DNA of 64,000 nucleotides, from NCBI RefSeq assembly GCF_016801865.2, contig NC_068938.1:28222240-28286239 (forward strand), given 5' to 3'. Source of the DNA: Culex pipiens pallens (Eukaryota > Arthropoda > Insecta > Diptera > Culicidae). Of this stretch, positions 1 through 10,544 are shown in pieces. Position numbers and translations under genes: made by a program. Numbering within the stretch: position 1 is the first letter of the stretch; each line of letters opens with the position of its first letter. The notes beneath the pieces were generated by a model, which ran no database searches, had not been told where the DNA came from, and saw only the letters and a list, made by a program, of their open reading frames with translations.

Positions 1-463
1 TTCGTTAATTATGTTCTGAGCAGAGTGCCGTGGCCAAGTCCCCAAAGGGGGACATTTCAACATTGAAACTGAAAGTAAACAGGCCGCGCGGCCATCAGCC
101 TCAGGTTCCATTATGGTGTAGACGACAAAGTTCTACGCAGCAGCAGCAGCAGCAGCTGTTCGAGCAGTTATGCGGATGCACTTGCATTCCTTTATAAGGA
201 ACACACAAGAGACGAACGTGCGTCCGAGCAATGATCGGTGACAGCAACGGCCGGCAAGCGAGGTTCCATCATGCGGTACAAATTGTCGGCTCTCTGGGTT
301 GAGCATCATTAAACGGACAGTAATTAGACGAGATTTTGTAAGCCCACTATGAAAAATGATATGATCAAAGGTTTTTTTTGCGTAAAGGTTCTAATGAGGC
401 TTCTGCTGGAAAATTATGGACTTGACAGTTGAGATTGTGCCAAGAATTTTGCAAAATGAAATG

Positions 464-680
464 GAGTGGCGACGCTTCTGCTTTGTAAGCTGTAGATCGG
501 GGTTCAAACTCTGGCATGGACCAACATAACTGGTAATTATTTCCCTCATGGATTCAATTGCTAAGTAAGGGGAAGGTAGTGTATCAGCAAATTGAATCCG
601 CTTTGTAAATGCGGTCTTCGAAAATCATCAAGAGTTGTTCCCTTAGGGGAACTGGGAAAGATTAACTTTTCTTTGAAAGA
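464..680 (+). repeat. tRNA-derived SINE remnant
   Basis: Around 470-525 there is a tRNA-like stretch with a TTTGTAA anticodon-type loop and a B-box-like GGGTTCAAACTC. It is followed by non-tRNA sequence and an A-rich end near 655-680. The same loop occurs in the better preserved SINE at 23699-24119. The acceptor arms no longer pair, so this is a decayed retroposon rather than a tRNA gene. Confidence 0.45.
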
Positions 681-1550
681 GCCTTTTCAGGCACACGGAA
701 GCAAAGTAGGTTCATTCATCCTTGACATTGATACCAGTTGATCCGGATTTATTTCCTAGCCCTAATGATGCATATCTTTAAATCAGGTCCCTTAATGCGT
801 CAAAGAAATTTAAATGCTACCTGTTTCCGAGATGTCTCCTAAAACCGGATCACATTTTGGTGTTATCAAATATCACTAACAAACACCAAACACGTGAGAT
901 TTGAACCTTGTAAGGTAGCATAAAAATAGCCTAGTTTCGATGTGATCTCGCTCTGAAAACCTGTTGCTTTTCAAGGGCTCGTCATAAAATTGTAATGTGT
1001 GTCATTTGAGCAATCCGCCTTAAATCAAGCGATGTAAATTTCGCCAGCCTACAGCAGGAAATATCGCCCCGTCACGGGCGGACAAATAATCCATAAATCA
1101 GCCAATCGCACAAACATGCCCCGGCAGATCACGAACCCTCAATTATGAACACCCAACATAGGTCGTAAATCTCTTCTCCCGATCGCGCTAGAACCCCAAT
1201 CGAGTCGATGTATTCTAGATCTTCGCCGTGAAGCACGAATCAACACTTTCGACATCTTGCCGCCAAATCGGAATCCTTAAGCTTGTTGATCGATGGTGCT
1301 CGCGGAACGGATCCGTGTTGTCAATATTTTGCAAACTTAATCACAATACTTGTTTGTTTGCTTTGCTCTTCCAGTACGCTCGGTGAAGTTGACCCTCGTC
1401 GGCAGCGAGCGATCCATCACGATTGGCCAAGATCTTCAACGGCTTACACCTAAGATATTCTCTTGGAAACTGTATTTTGTGAACACTATGAAGTTAAAAT
1501 TTTCGAGTCTTGTTTATTTTTGGAACAAAAGTATATCCTAAAGGTTCTGT

Positions 1551-2243
1551 GAGCAACTCTCTACGAAATCGGCCGATTTCGAAACACGAAAATTGAAAAT
1601 TTCTTAATCTCACCAAAATATCCCACTATTTTCTAATGACCATATCTCAGCAAATAATGGTCCGATTATCAATGTTAAAGCATGAAACATTCGTGAAATT
1701 TTCAGATCTTTTGGAAAAAAATACTTTGAAAATTTTTAAATCAAGACTAGCATTCAAAATGGCCGTTATATTCAATGTTTGGCCCTTTTAAAATGTTAGT
1801 CTTGAAACTTCGATTTTTTCCAAAAATCACTATTTTTTAAAAATTCTTAACTCGGCGGCAGTTGCGGATTTTTGTCCCCTAAAACATATCAAAAAATCTC
1901 GAAAATCAAAAAATACGTATTTTGGGAAATTGAGTTTTAGTGAAAAAAAAGTTGATAAAAAAATTCTGCATTTTTTTCCGTGTACCTATTTTTTCTCAAA
2001 AGTCCTCAACAATACCTACAACTTTGCGGAAGACACCAAATTGATCAGAAAAATCACTCAAAAGTTACAGCTGTTTGAATATTTACATACCATTTTTGTA
2101 TGGACAGCAGCAAAATTGTATGGAGACTTGTATGGGTGAACCAATGACACAAAAAAGCTTATTTGGTCATAGGGAAGGCCCCCACAAAGTTTAAGTCAAA
2201 TCAAAAAATACAAATAAAATCCATTTCCGGTAGAGAATTGCTC
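1551..2243. mobile_element. F1 foldback-family element, short copy
   Basis: The element starts GAGCAACTCTCTACG and ends with the inverted terminus AGAGAATTGCTC. It is flanked by an exact 4-bp direct repeat, CTGT, at 1547-1550 and 2244-2247. The interior matches the F1 copies at 45725-47657 and 11434-14479, with motifs such as the block near 2010-2040 meaning 'tacctacaactttg'. The copy is shorter and its arms are no longer a full palindrome. It contains no coding sequence I can support. Confidence 0.7.
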
Positions 2244-2841
2244 CTGTAATAGTTCATGTTTTAAGTAAACATGAAAACGAAAAAAAGTTAAAAATTTCAC
2301 AGAGACAAACTCACCTCAACTATGAGCAACATAACCACAATAGGTCAGACGGGAGCATAGCCGATCGATCGACATTCGCCTGAAAGTGAAAGAAAGGTAA
2401 CCGACCTTGAAAATAATACCAACCGGTGGCCAACATAAAACCGGCCACCGTCCGACGAAAAGTGAACAAGTGACCGATAAAACCAACCGATGAAATGCAA
2501 TCTCGCTTGGGATCGCTCGAGTCCATTGATCCATTTTTTTTTTACTTCATTCAATTCCCTGACATAATCGGTTGTAAGTCACAATCTTGCGGACCAGTTT
2601 GTTGGGTGTTATTTAACGTTTGCTCTCATAGCTGAAAGATGCAATAAAAATCTTGGGGTCTTGGAATCGATAAGACATCAACCTTCACTGAAATGTGCGA
2701 AAAGTCATCACATTGAACCTTAATGGGTTGGCCGATCAAGATTTGAAGAGGACAAATTTGGTTGTATTGAACAAAAAAACAGTTTGTGTGGCGGCGTTTC
2801 ATTTTATGTTGATCGATGTGTAATTGACAAGAACGTCATTA

Positions 2842-3108
2842 CACTGAAATAAAAAAAGTACCAAAGTCTTAAATTCTAGGAATTTTGCCTGCTTTCCTTA
2901 TTGATTAATAAAAAACCCCGCTTACTTGGTTGTTGATCGATCTGTAATTGACAAGAACGTCATTACGCTGAAATAAAAAAAGTACCAAAGTCTTAAATTC
3001 TAGGAATTTTGCCTGCTTTCCTTATTGATTAATAAAAAAAACCCGAGTATGAAAAAGAGGCAAAATTCCTAGAATTTAGGAATTTGGTACTTGATTTTTA
3101 TTTCAATG
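2842..3108. mobile_element. Small TA-flanked inverted-repeat element with internal duplication
   Basis: The left terminus CACTGAAATAAAAAAAGTAC is mirrored by GGTACTTGATTTTTATTTC at the right end, and TA lies on both sides. A block of about 108 bases that begins upstream near 2807 is repeated once with a 124-base period (2931 onward), so part of the element and its flank have been duplicated in tandem. TA targets fit Tc1/mariner-type elements; it has no coding capacity. Confidence 0.55.
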
Positions 3109-3133
3109 TAGAGAACAATTTAAGCTTTATTAA

Positions 3134-3213
3134 CACCTAAACTCCCAAGCTCGAGAAAAAGGGGGCATTTACATACAAATTCCCCCTTTTTCTCGAGCTT
3201 GGGTGTTCTGGTG
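3134..3213. mobile_element. 80-bp TTAA-flanked hairpin element
   Basis: TTAA stands on both sides (3130-3133 and 3214-3217). The two halves are nearly complementary, with a 20-bp perfect stem around CCCAAGCTCGAG and a short loop near 3168-3180. Termini resemble those of the larger TTAA-flanked element at 44050-44518. A TTAA target is characteristic of piggyBac-type elements, so this looks like a miniature non-autonomous one. Confidence 0.6.
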
Positions 3214-3489
3214 TTAAGGTTATCTAAGAGTCACACAGAAATCGCCAAAAACACCAAAAAACATATTTTTCAACATTTTTATTTTTAAAACATCTGTATC
3301 TTTACAAGGATTGGACATAGGACAATGGTCAATATGAAGACTTTCATGTTAAATTGTCTGGGGAATTGATTCTCACTATCGTTTTGCCTTCCTCACTGAG
3401 GTAAGGCTATAATCCTGCTCTAAAAATGAACTTTGTATAAAAACGTCGTAGACCCACCTTCATGTATACATATCGACTCAGAATCGAAA

Positions 3490-3555
3490 ACTGAACAAAT
3501 GTCTGTGTGTATGTGTGTGTGTGTGTGTGTGTGTATGTGTGTGTGTATGTGTGTC
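3490..3555 (+). repeat. TG/TATG microsatellite, 3' flank of the Waldo-like element
   Basis: A run of TGTG and TATG units directly abuts the poly(T) at 3556-3576. The matching microsatellite on the other side of the element is at 9443-9479. On the element's sense strand this is an ACAY-type repeat, the target type known for Waldo elements. Confidence 0.85.
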
Positions 3556-3888
3556 TTTTTTTTTTTTTTTTTTTTACAAGGTCGGAATCTGCTACCAGAC
3601 ACCTGAGAATTCATTCCTCAGGTAGTGTGGGGTTGGGAAAACAAAAAAAGAGTTTTCCCGACCCACTAAACCAGTCCTTGAACGCCGTGCCCTTGTCCCC
3701 CCGGGACCACCTTTCGGTATAACTTCGGGGGGAGGCGTTGCATTTTCTGCACTAGTCTACTTACAGGATCCATGCCGGGTGCTAGAACCATTTCCTGTCC
3801 TACATACATATGAGTCCATGCGAGGGTTTAACCGCGCCCAAGAATCGCGTTGCTTTTGATCGGCTAGTCATATGCAGCCCTCTCCTTG

Positions 3889-4062
3889 GACCATCGAGAC
3901 GTGTACCGATTTGGTAGAGCCAACCGTCATAACGTGCTCTCCTTCACAGCCACACTCGTGGGTTCTCGACTCCTGTGACCATCGAGACGTGTACCGATTT
4001 GGTAGAGCCGACCATCATAACGTGCTCTCCTTCACAGCCACACTCGTGGGTTTTCGACTAGG
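3889..4062. repeat. 88-bp tandem duplication in the retrotransposon 3' region
   Basis: Two copies of an 88-base unit lie head to tail (3889-3976 and 3977 to about 4062) with only a few differences, just downstream of the ORF2 stop on the element's sense strand. Repeated 3' untranslated segments occur in several R1-clade elements and can be recognised by the reverse transcriptase. Confidence 0.75.
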
Positions 4063-4065
4063 CTC

Positions 4066-7035
4066 CTAGTCGTTCCTCCTCTGATCGTCTCTCCATTTCC
4101 GCTGGAGAGCCGAAGTGATCTGCGTCACCGCTCCGACGACCGCATTCCACTTGGCGATGTCGCTGCACATTCTTCGCACCACATTATCCGGGCTGGTGTC
4201 CGCTCCGATAATGGCCAGCATTTCGCTTCGCGCTGCCTCGAAGCGAGGGCAGGCGAACACCACGTGCTCCGGTGTTTCCTCGCAATCGACGCAGTCCGGA
4301 CAGAGAGGAGACTCTGCATGTCCAAACCTGTACAGGTACTTCCTGAAGCAGCCATGGCCCGACAGGAACTGTGTGAGGTGGAAGGTGACCTCTCCATGCC
4401 TTCTGCTCACCCACGTGGATACGGACGGGATAAGCCGATGCGTCCATCTGCCTTTCTCCGTGGTGTCCCACTCACGTTGCCACCTTGCCAGCGATTCGGC
4501 TCTCGCAGCTTCCCGGATACCTCTCGTGCCTCTCCGGGTGTAGCGCACGGTGTCCTCCTCCAGTGTGATGCCGATGGGGATCATTCCGGCTATGACGCCA
4601 ACTGCTTCCGACGAAATGATCCTGTACGCGCTTGCAACCCGCATGGCCATCAGTCTCTGCGTTCTGTCGAGCAGCGCTCGATTTCGCTTCGTCCCCAGCG
4701 CCGTCCACCATACCGGTCCGCCGTACCTAAGTATGGACGTCGCGACACTTGCCAAGAGGCGGCGCCTACTGCTCCTGGGTCCAGCGTTGTTCGGCATCAT
4801 CCTCGACAGTGCCATGATCGCCTTAGCCGCCTTCTCGCAGGCGTAATCGACGTGGCTGTTGAAGTTCAGCCGGTCATCCACCATCACCCCGAGGTACTTG
4901 AGCGCTCTCTTCGAGTGCACGACGTGTTCTCCAACGTGAATTTGGGCCTGCTGCACCTTCTTGTGGTTACTAACCAGCACCATCTCCGTCTTGTGGTGAG
5001 CGATCCGCAGCTTCACCTCGAGCATCCAGTTCTCGATCATTGCGATTGCCTCCATAGCCAGCACTTCGACCTCCTCGACATTTTCGCCGGTTACCGTCAG
5101 CACTATGTCGTCTGCAAAGCCCACAATCTCTACGCCGTTGGGTAGTCCCAGTGTCAACACTCCGTCATACATTCCATTCCACAGTGCTGAACCCAGAATG
5201 GATCCCTGTGGAACTCCCGCGGTAACAACAACGGTTTTTTGTCCATCGGCAGTGTCGTAGACCAGCACGCGGTTCTCGAAGTAGCTCTTCAAGATCATGC
5301 ACAAATAGTCAGGCACCTTCATTTTGTGCAGCGCTGCTGCTATGGCCGCCCAGCTCGCACTGTTGAACGCGTTCTTGACGTCAATCGTGACTATTGCGCA
5401 GCAACGGTTCCCCCTGCGTTTTTTCCTCCGCGCTTCGTCGGCTTTCTCGACCACTTTCCGGATGGCGTCCACCGTGGATCTCCCTTTACGGAAGCCGAAC
5501 TGCCTCGCTGCTAAGCCATGCTCGCTCTCCGTGTACTTGGTCAGCCGGTTAAGGATGATCCGTTCCAGAAGCTTTCCGAGGGTGTCCAGCAAACATATAG
5601 GCCTATACGATGATGGGTCCCCCGGTGGTTTGCCTGGCTTCGGCAGCAACACGAGCTTTTGAATCTTCCACGGGTCGGGGAAGTGTCCTTCGTCCAGGCA
5701 TTCCTGCAGGACTGTTCGAAACCTGTCCGGGAATGCTAGAACCGCCGATTTCAGGGCGAAATTCGGGATTCCATCCGGACCGGGAGCTTTCTTCACCTTC
5801 AATCTCTTCGCTACTGCCACAAGTTCCTCGTTGGTGATCAGATGACCTTCGGCGTTGCTACCCCCTTCGTCGTTGTACGGTGTAGGAGGCCATGTCGTTG
5901 GGTCATGTCTTGGGAAGAGCCCTTCCACAATGACCTTCAGCTTGTCGGGACACGTTTCAGCCACCATCGATGGGCCTCTGATCTTCGCCATCGCTACACG
6001 ATATGCGCTCCCCCAAGGGTTTGCATCAGCGTCTTGGCATAACTCCTTGAAGCAGTTTGTCTTGCTGCATTTGATCGCTTTCTTGAGCGCGGCCTTTGCA
6101 GACCGGTACTCCTCTCTGCACTCCTCTCTAGTTGCTTCGGATCTTGCTCTCTGGACTCGTCTTCTGGCGCTGAGGCAACTTGCCCGAAGGGTACCGAGTT
6201 CTTCATTCCACCAGTAGGCTGGACGACGACAGTTCCTTGGCTCCAGTCTCCGCGGCATGGTTGTGTCGCATGCTGTCACCAGTTGTGCTGTTAGCACGTC
6301 GGCACTCAAGTCTTGGGGACCATCACACCAATGGAGCGCTTCCACGAAGAGACCCTCGTCGAAGTACTGCAGCTTCCATTTCCTTCCGTAGGACCGGCTG
6401 CTCCTATCTGGTACAGGGGCTCGTCTCCCGATGCTGTACCGGATCGCTTGGTGATCGCTATGGGTATAGTCCTCACTCACCCTCCAGTTCATGTCGGCCG
6501 CCAGTCGCGGGCTACAGAACGTAACGTCGATAATGGACTCACGACCGTCTTTGCGGAAGGTACTGCTGGTTCCGCGATTCGCCAGCCTAACGTCTAGCTT
6601 TGCCAGAGCTTCCATTAGGCTATGCCCCCTAGCATTGGTGCATCTGCTACCCCACTCGACCGCCCACGCGTTGAAGTCACCTCCGATAACGATCGGGCTT
6701 CGTCCGATCAGTTCATCGGTCAGACTATCCAGCATCTGCTGAAACTGCTCCAAGGTCCATCTTGGGGGAGCATAGCAGCTACAGAAGAAGGTTCCGTTTA
6801 CTTTGGCGATCACGAATCCTTCAAACGCCCTCGAGACCACTTCCTGTATGGGGTACCGCCCCATCACGTGTATCGCCGCCATTCTTGCTGTATCCGCGGC
6901 CCAGTTTCCGTTGTCGTGTGGAACTCGGTACGGTTCTGCAATAATTGCCACGTCACACCCCGTCTCCGCGGTCGACTGCCACAGCAGTTGCTGTGCAGTG
7001 TCGCAGTGATTGAGGTTCACCTGGGACACCTCCAT
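4066..7035 (-). CDS. Non-LTR retrotransposon ORF2: endonuclease and reverse transcriptase
   Basis: This is the enzymatic protein of the Waldo-like element, about 989 residues from the ATG at 7035. The N-terminal fifth is an apurinic-type endonuclease (EEP fold): it shows the IIAEPYR glutamate region, GGDFNAW, IDVTF and the SDHQAI end motif. The central part is a reverse transcriptase with SSYRPICLLDTLGKLLERI, FGFRKGRST, IVTIDVKNAFNS, GVPQGSILG and the catalytic FADD. The C-terminus has a CPDC-H-C zinc-binding motif within a gag-like CCHC segment. The frame stays open up to residue 1002 if read from an upstream ATG at 7074, but the ATG at 7035 overlaps the ORF1 stop in a TAATG arrangement known to couple translation in R1-clade elements, so I prefer it. 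Such proteins nick target DNA and reverse-transcribe the element RNA in place. No stop or frameshift is visible. Confidence 0.92.
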   Translation of the reverse strand: MEVSQVNLNHCDTAQQLLWQSTAETGCDVAIIAEPYRVPHDNGNWAADTARMAAIHVMGRYPIQEVVSRAFEGFVIAKVNGTFFCSCYAPPRWTLEQFQQMLDSLTDELIGRSPIVIGGDFNAWAVEWGSRCTNARGHSLMEALAKLDVRLANRGTSSTFRKDGRESIIDVTFCSPRLAADMNWRVSEDYTHSDHQAIRYSIGRRAPVPDRSSRSYGRKWKLQYFDEGLFVEALHWCDGPQDLSADVLTAQLVTACDTTMPRRLEPRNCRRPAYWWNEELGTLRASCLSARRRVQRARSEATREECREEYRSAKAALKKAIKCSKTNCFKELCQDADANPWGSAYRVAMAKIRGPSMVAETCPDKLKVIVEGLFPRHDPTTWPPTPYNDEGGSNAEGHLITNEELVAVAKRLKVKKAPGPDGIPNFALKSAVLAFPDRFRTVLQECLDEGHFPDPWKIQKLVLLPKPGKPPGDPSSYRPICLLDTLGKLLERIILNRLTKYTESEHGLAARQFGFRKGRSTVDAIRKVVEKADEARRKKRRGNRCCAIVTIDVKNAFNSASWAAIAAALHKMKVPDYLCMILKSYFENRVLVYDTADGQKTVVVTAGVPQGSILGSALWNGMYDGVLTLGLPNGVEIVGFADDIVLTVTGENVEEVEVLAMEAIAMIENWMLEVKLRIAHHKTEMVLVSNHKKVQQAQIHVGEHVVHSKRALKYLGVMVDDRLNFNSHVDYACEKAAKAIMALSRMMPNNAGPRSSRRRLLASVATSILRYGGPVWWTALGTKRNRALLDRTQRLMAMRVASAYRIISSEAVGVIAGMIPIGITLEEDTVRYTRRGTRGIREAARAESLARWQREWDTTEKGRWTHRLIPSVSTWVSRRHGEVTFHLTQFLSGHGCFRKYLYRFGHAESPLCPDCVDCEETPEHVVFACPRFEAARSEMLAIIGADTSPDNVVRRMCSDIAKWNAVVGAVTQITSALQRKWRDDQRRND

Positions 7036-7037
7036 TA
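7033..7037 (-). promoter_or_regulatory. TAATG stop-start junction between ORF1 and ORF2
   Basis: On the - strand the ORF1 stop TAA (7037-7035) shares its last base with the ATG (7035-7033) that opens ORF2. Stop-start overlap of this form is established in the R1-clade element SART1 of silkworm, where it supports termination-reinitiation on a bicistronic RNA. Here the same use is inferred. Confidence 0.75.
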
Positions 7038-8524
7038 CTTTTTGCCCGAGGCCAGCTTCTTGTACACCGGGCAATTAAAGCCACCCGTCGCATGGCTATT
7101 GCCGTCGCCTTCTTTACAGAGCACGCACTTCGGCTGATTTTTGCAGTCTCTTGCCATGTGGCCTTCTCTACCACACCTTCTGCAACTGTTGGTTCGATCG
7201 GGACCGTCGCAATTTCTCGCCTGGTGGCCGAAGCCCATACAGCGGAAACACCTCGTCATCTGCTGGGTCACTCGAGGAACAGGCCTCAGTGGGCACACCG
7301 ACCACCCTACTTTGACCTTGCCGGTTTCCAGCAGCTTAGACGCCGAAGGCGTCGATAGTCGGATCGACGCAATTTGCGTGCCGCCGTAGGCTTTCCTCAA
7401 CCGGATTGCCATCGGTGTCGTACGGTCATCCAGAAGAACGATCAGCGCATCTTCTAGCTCTTCCTCCGTCGTGATCTCGTCCAAGTTCCTGCACTCGATC
7501 GTTGTCTCCGGTGATAGCGCTCTTACCTTCGACTCGTAGCCTACGACTTTCTCGACGAGGGACTTAAAAGCTGAGCTCTTGACCGCGGGATCCTTCTTCA
7601 GCTCAAAAAGCATCGCTCCGGTTTGGGTGCGCCTGGTTTTAACCACGTTCTCGCCAAGCTCCTTGAGTTCCGGATCGGTTCGTACTTTCCGGAGGAGGTC
7701 TGCGTACGAAACACCTTCCTTCACCTCGACCACCAAAGCCTCGCCTTTGTTACGCTCCCTGCGAAACTTGGGTTTTTGGGTGTCCTCGTTCTGCTTCCCT
7801 TTTTTCTTCCGCTTCTTCTTCTTGACCTTCTCCCATTCCTTCTCCTTCCCTGGGGTTGGTTCTGGTTCCTTCGCCGGGTCCGGACTGTCTCCATTCCCCT
7901 GCTTCTGCTTCTTTGCGTCCTCCTCCTCTCCAGGCGTTTCCCTGTCCCTTTTAGAGCTTGGGCCGGGCGGCGTTTTCGGTTCTTTCTCCCGTAGCGCTTC
8001 CTCCTCCAGTTTTGCATTCAGCGTTTCTTCGGCTCTTTCAGCTCTGAGCTTCAGTGAATTCCGCGTCACCACCAGCGAGTTGTTTTCGCGCTCTGCGGCA
8101 TTCATGGCTGCCTTGACTCCATTCACCATCTGCTTGATTCTGGGTGGACGTTGTTTTTGTCCTTGATGAAATCAAAGAGTTCGTTGACCCTCCTCCTGAC
8201 CTCCTGTAACGCGGTCCTTCCAAGCAGGACTCCGTCCTGAGGGGTACTGCCGGCGAAGTTCAACAAGGATGACTTGGGAGTCTCCTCTCCAATTACTCCT
8301 ATCTGCTGACTCGAAGCAGCCGCCTGGTTCAACACTGGGGATCTCAACACCTTCCCGCTTCCACGGAACGCGCTCGCCACTCCGCCTGCTGTGTCGCCGC
8401 CGTTTGACTCGCCTCCTGCCATTTCGACGTTTGCGTCCTCTTCTACCTCCGTGTTTTCCGATGCTTGGGGCGCATCGGGACCCTTTTGTTGGTTTGTTTC
8501 ACTTGTCTTCATTTTGAATCCCAC
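7035..8524 (-). pseudogene. Non-LTR retrotransposon ORF1 (zinc-knuckle protein), one frameshift
   Basis: This is the nucleic-acid-binding protein of the Waldo-like element. It reads from ATG 8524 (or 8512) in one frame to about 8125, and continues in another frame from about 8145 to the TAA at 7037-7035. The upstream frame ends a few residues past KDKNNVH, while the downstream frame takes up IKQMVNG at the same place, so a single-base indel near 8140-8150 is the simplest reading. The middle is strongly charged and lysine-rich. Near the C-terminus are three CCHC knuckles: CFRCMGFGHQARNC, CRRCGREGHMARDC and a longer CVLCKEGDGNSH-type copy. Such proteins coat element RNA. The indel could be a real mutation or an assembly error. 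Confidence 0.85.
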
Positions 8525-8837
8525 GAGTCGCTAGGGAAATACGGTCCGCTGCGCCAGTGCCCTGCCGTGACGCAGTAAGGGCAAATTACGTGTGGGGTTC
8601 GCCCCTGTGCCCCACAGGCTCCGTTATCGACTGGGAATTTGTTGAACCCCCCCAGCCATGCATCCCTCGACACGGGTCGCATCACATCTTGGATTCGGGG
8701 TTTGGTGAGGTTTTGGGCTAAAACCAAGCTTCCCTGCACCGTGCGGTACACGCGGTACACTTGCACCTCGGGTTTGCTTTGCGCCTGCTTTGTTCGGTTT
8801 ACACCCGTACCCGACTCACACGAACCGAGGGTATTTT

Positions 8838-9106
8838 GGTTCATCGTACCAGTGCACCACGACACTCTCGGTTTGCCGCGTCGGTTTTGTGTCTGGCACT
8901 CACCCATGGCATGAACCCGGTGTATTAGCCAAGGTGCTTCACTCGTTACGAGCCGAGGTACGTGCCGTGGTATGCGCTGGCGGTACAAAACGGGTTCAAT
9001 ACCACGACACGTACCACGGCACGCTGGGTTCATGCCATGGGTGAGTGCCAGACACAAAACCGATGGGGCGAGCCGAGAGTGTCGTGGTGCGCTGGTACGA
9101 TGTACC
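8838..9106. repeat. 81-bp inverted repeat in the retrotransposon 5' region
   Basis: Arms at 8838-8918 and 9026-9106 are complementary over 81 bases without gaps and with about six mismatches. The 107-base space between them contains shorter inverted repeats built on the same GTACGTG(T/C)CGTGGTA motif. RNA from this region would fold into a long stem upstream of ORF1. A 199-codon open frame covers this region on the - strand but looks like a by-product of the repeats. Confidence 0.8.
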
Positions 9107-9864
9107 AAGATACCAATACAAAAATGGGTTCAGGCACGTACCGAAGCTAGAAAACCAAACCCGCGGTGTGCGTTGGCACTGGCGCATGGGAAGCTTGGCT
9201 AAAACACTTATAGCGGCGTTCGATCGCTTGACAGAGGTGTTTACGGACCCATGTGGTTTTTTCGAAGAAATTAAACAGTGCCCTTGTTCAATTCCGCCAC
9301 GTCCTAGACATCCTCCCGCTGCTGGTCCGGGGGCGATGCAATGAATGTATGCAATCGCCGACAGCTATCCGCCTACTGCAACCCGCCCGGTAGCTGGCAG
9401 CTAAGCTCCGCAGGGACCCTCACCTGTCCCCACGGTTCACGGGTGTGTGTATGTGTGTGTGTATGTATGTATGTATGTGACCAACAAAATAGCTCATGTT
9501 TCTCGGCACTGGCTTAACCGATTTGACCCAAACCTGTTGCATTCGACTTGGTTTAGGGTCCCATAGATCGAGTTTTATACAGATTGAAGTTTCGATAAGT
9601 AGTTCAAAAGTTATGTATAAAAATGTGTTTTCACTTATTTCCGGAACTCACTTAAATGTATGTAAACTATGTCCGGATCCACCATCCGACCCATCGTTGG
9701 TTAGGTTATCAAAAGACCTTTCCAACGAGTCCAAAACATTGACGATCTGGCAACCCTGCCTCGAGATATGGTCATTTAAGGAATATTTATATACTTTTTT
9801 ATTCTGGATCTAAAAAATAGATGAAATTTGTGTACAGCCATTGCTGCTAATGAGTGAGGAAGGC

Positions 9865-10544
9865 CCCAACCACATAGGTGGATTAAGTTAGTTTTTTTTT
9901 TAATTTTGACGTTTAGACCACTTTTCAAAAAAACAGTTTTAGTCAATGATTTTTGTATTTTTTAGGAGAGACATACCACCCTGCATTTTTCGTGAGTCTT
10001 TTTGTCACATTTTAGGCTATTTTCACAAAAAATTTGAACGATAAAAAATCGTGACATCACCTTAAAATTTAACTTTTAAACTTTAAAATTGAACATTCTC
10101 ATAAAATTAGCTTGTATTTTTCTTTCAGTGTATTTTTCAGCACCATTTTTGATACGATGCAACGGCTTCGAGATACAGTAATTTTTAAATTACAAAATAC
10201 AAAAATATTCAAATAACTTACGCCCTTCTCACATGTCATTTTTGAGTAAAATAGGCTCCATATAGACAAAAATGTCTTATATAAGTCTAGGATAACATGT
10301 CTAAAAAGTTTCATTGAAATCGGAGAGGGTCGGGTACAAAAGTCCCTGAAAAAAATCTCAATTTGAGCTGGAATTGCTCCTAAATAAAAATGTAAAGTTG
10401 GCGCAACGATCTTATGTATTGTGAAAACATTTCCTGGATTTTTTATTACGTCTAATAAGCTAATGATTGTGAGTGTGTCCCGTGAACACGTGGTTTATGG
10501 ATGACCCCTACAAGATATTGAACCATCCTGATCTCTAGCACTTA
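9865..10544. other. AT-rich intronic sequence without a recognisable feature
   Basis: The sequence is AT-rich, with simple A and T runs and no supported reading frame or clean repeat boundary. The stretch near 10475-10510 (CACGTGGTTTATGGATG) also occurs near 63720, so it is probably part of an old dispersed repeat. Confidence 0.4.

Larger units (their letters stand above)
3556..9442 (-). mobile_element. Nearly full-length Waldo-like R1-clade non-LTR retrotransposon
   Basis: Reading on the - strand the element has a long 5' region (9442 to about 8525), ORF1 with zinc knuckles, an overlapping ORF2 with endonuclease and reverse transcriptase, a 3' region containing an 88-bp tandem duplication, and a 21-base poly(A) tail (poly(T) at 3556-3576 on the + strand). 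Both ends abut TG/TATG repeats, that is ACAY repeats on the sense strand. R1-clade elements are known for site specificity, and Waldo elements insert into ACAY microsatellites; the placement is therefore typical. ORF2 is open throughout and ORF1 has one apparent frameshift, so the insertion looks fairly young. The family name is inferred from domain order and target; Mino-type elements, which use AC repeats, are the main alternative. Confidence 0.85.
3386..9864 (+). mobile_element. Older repeat element split by the Waldo-like insertion
   Basis: A perfect 12-bp inverted repeat, GCCTTCCTCACT at 3386-3397 and its complement at 9853-9864, bounds the two flanks of the Waldo-like retrotransposon. 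The flanks (3386-3555 and 9443-9864) together form a unit of about 600 bases with a TG/TATG microsatellite in its middle. A minus-strand fragment similar to positions near 9640-9670 appears at the right edge of the window. No protein is encoded by the flanks. Confidence 0.6.

Noticed and set aside
1375..1541. Possible exon after an acceptor-like CTCTTCCAG
   Set aside because: No frame matches ACE or another recognised protein and no donor of matching phase follows.
4115..7137. Long + strand open frames opposite ORF2
   Set aside because: They are shadows of the GC-richer ORF2 coding strand and show no domain of their own.
8509..9108. 199-codon open frame upstream of ORF1 on the - strand
   Set aside because: It coincides with inverted repeats in the 5' region of the retrotransposon and resembles no known protein.
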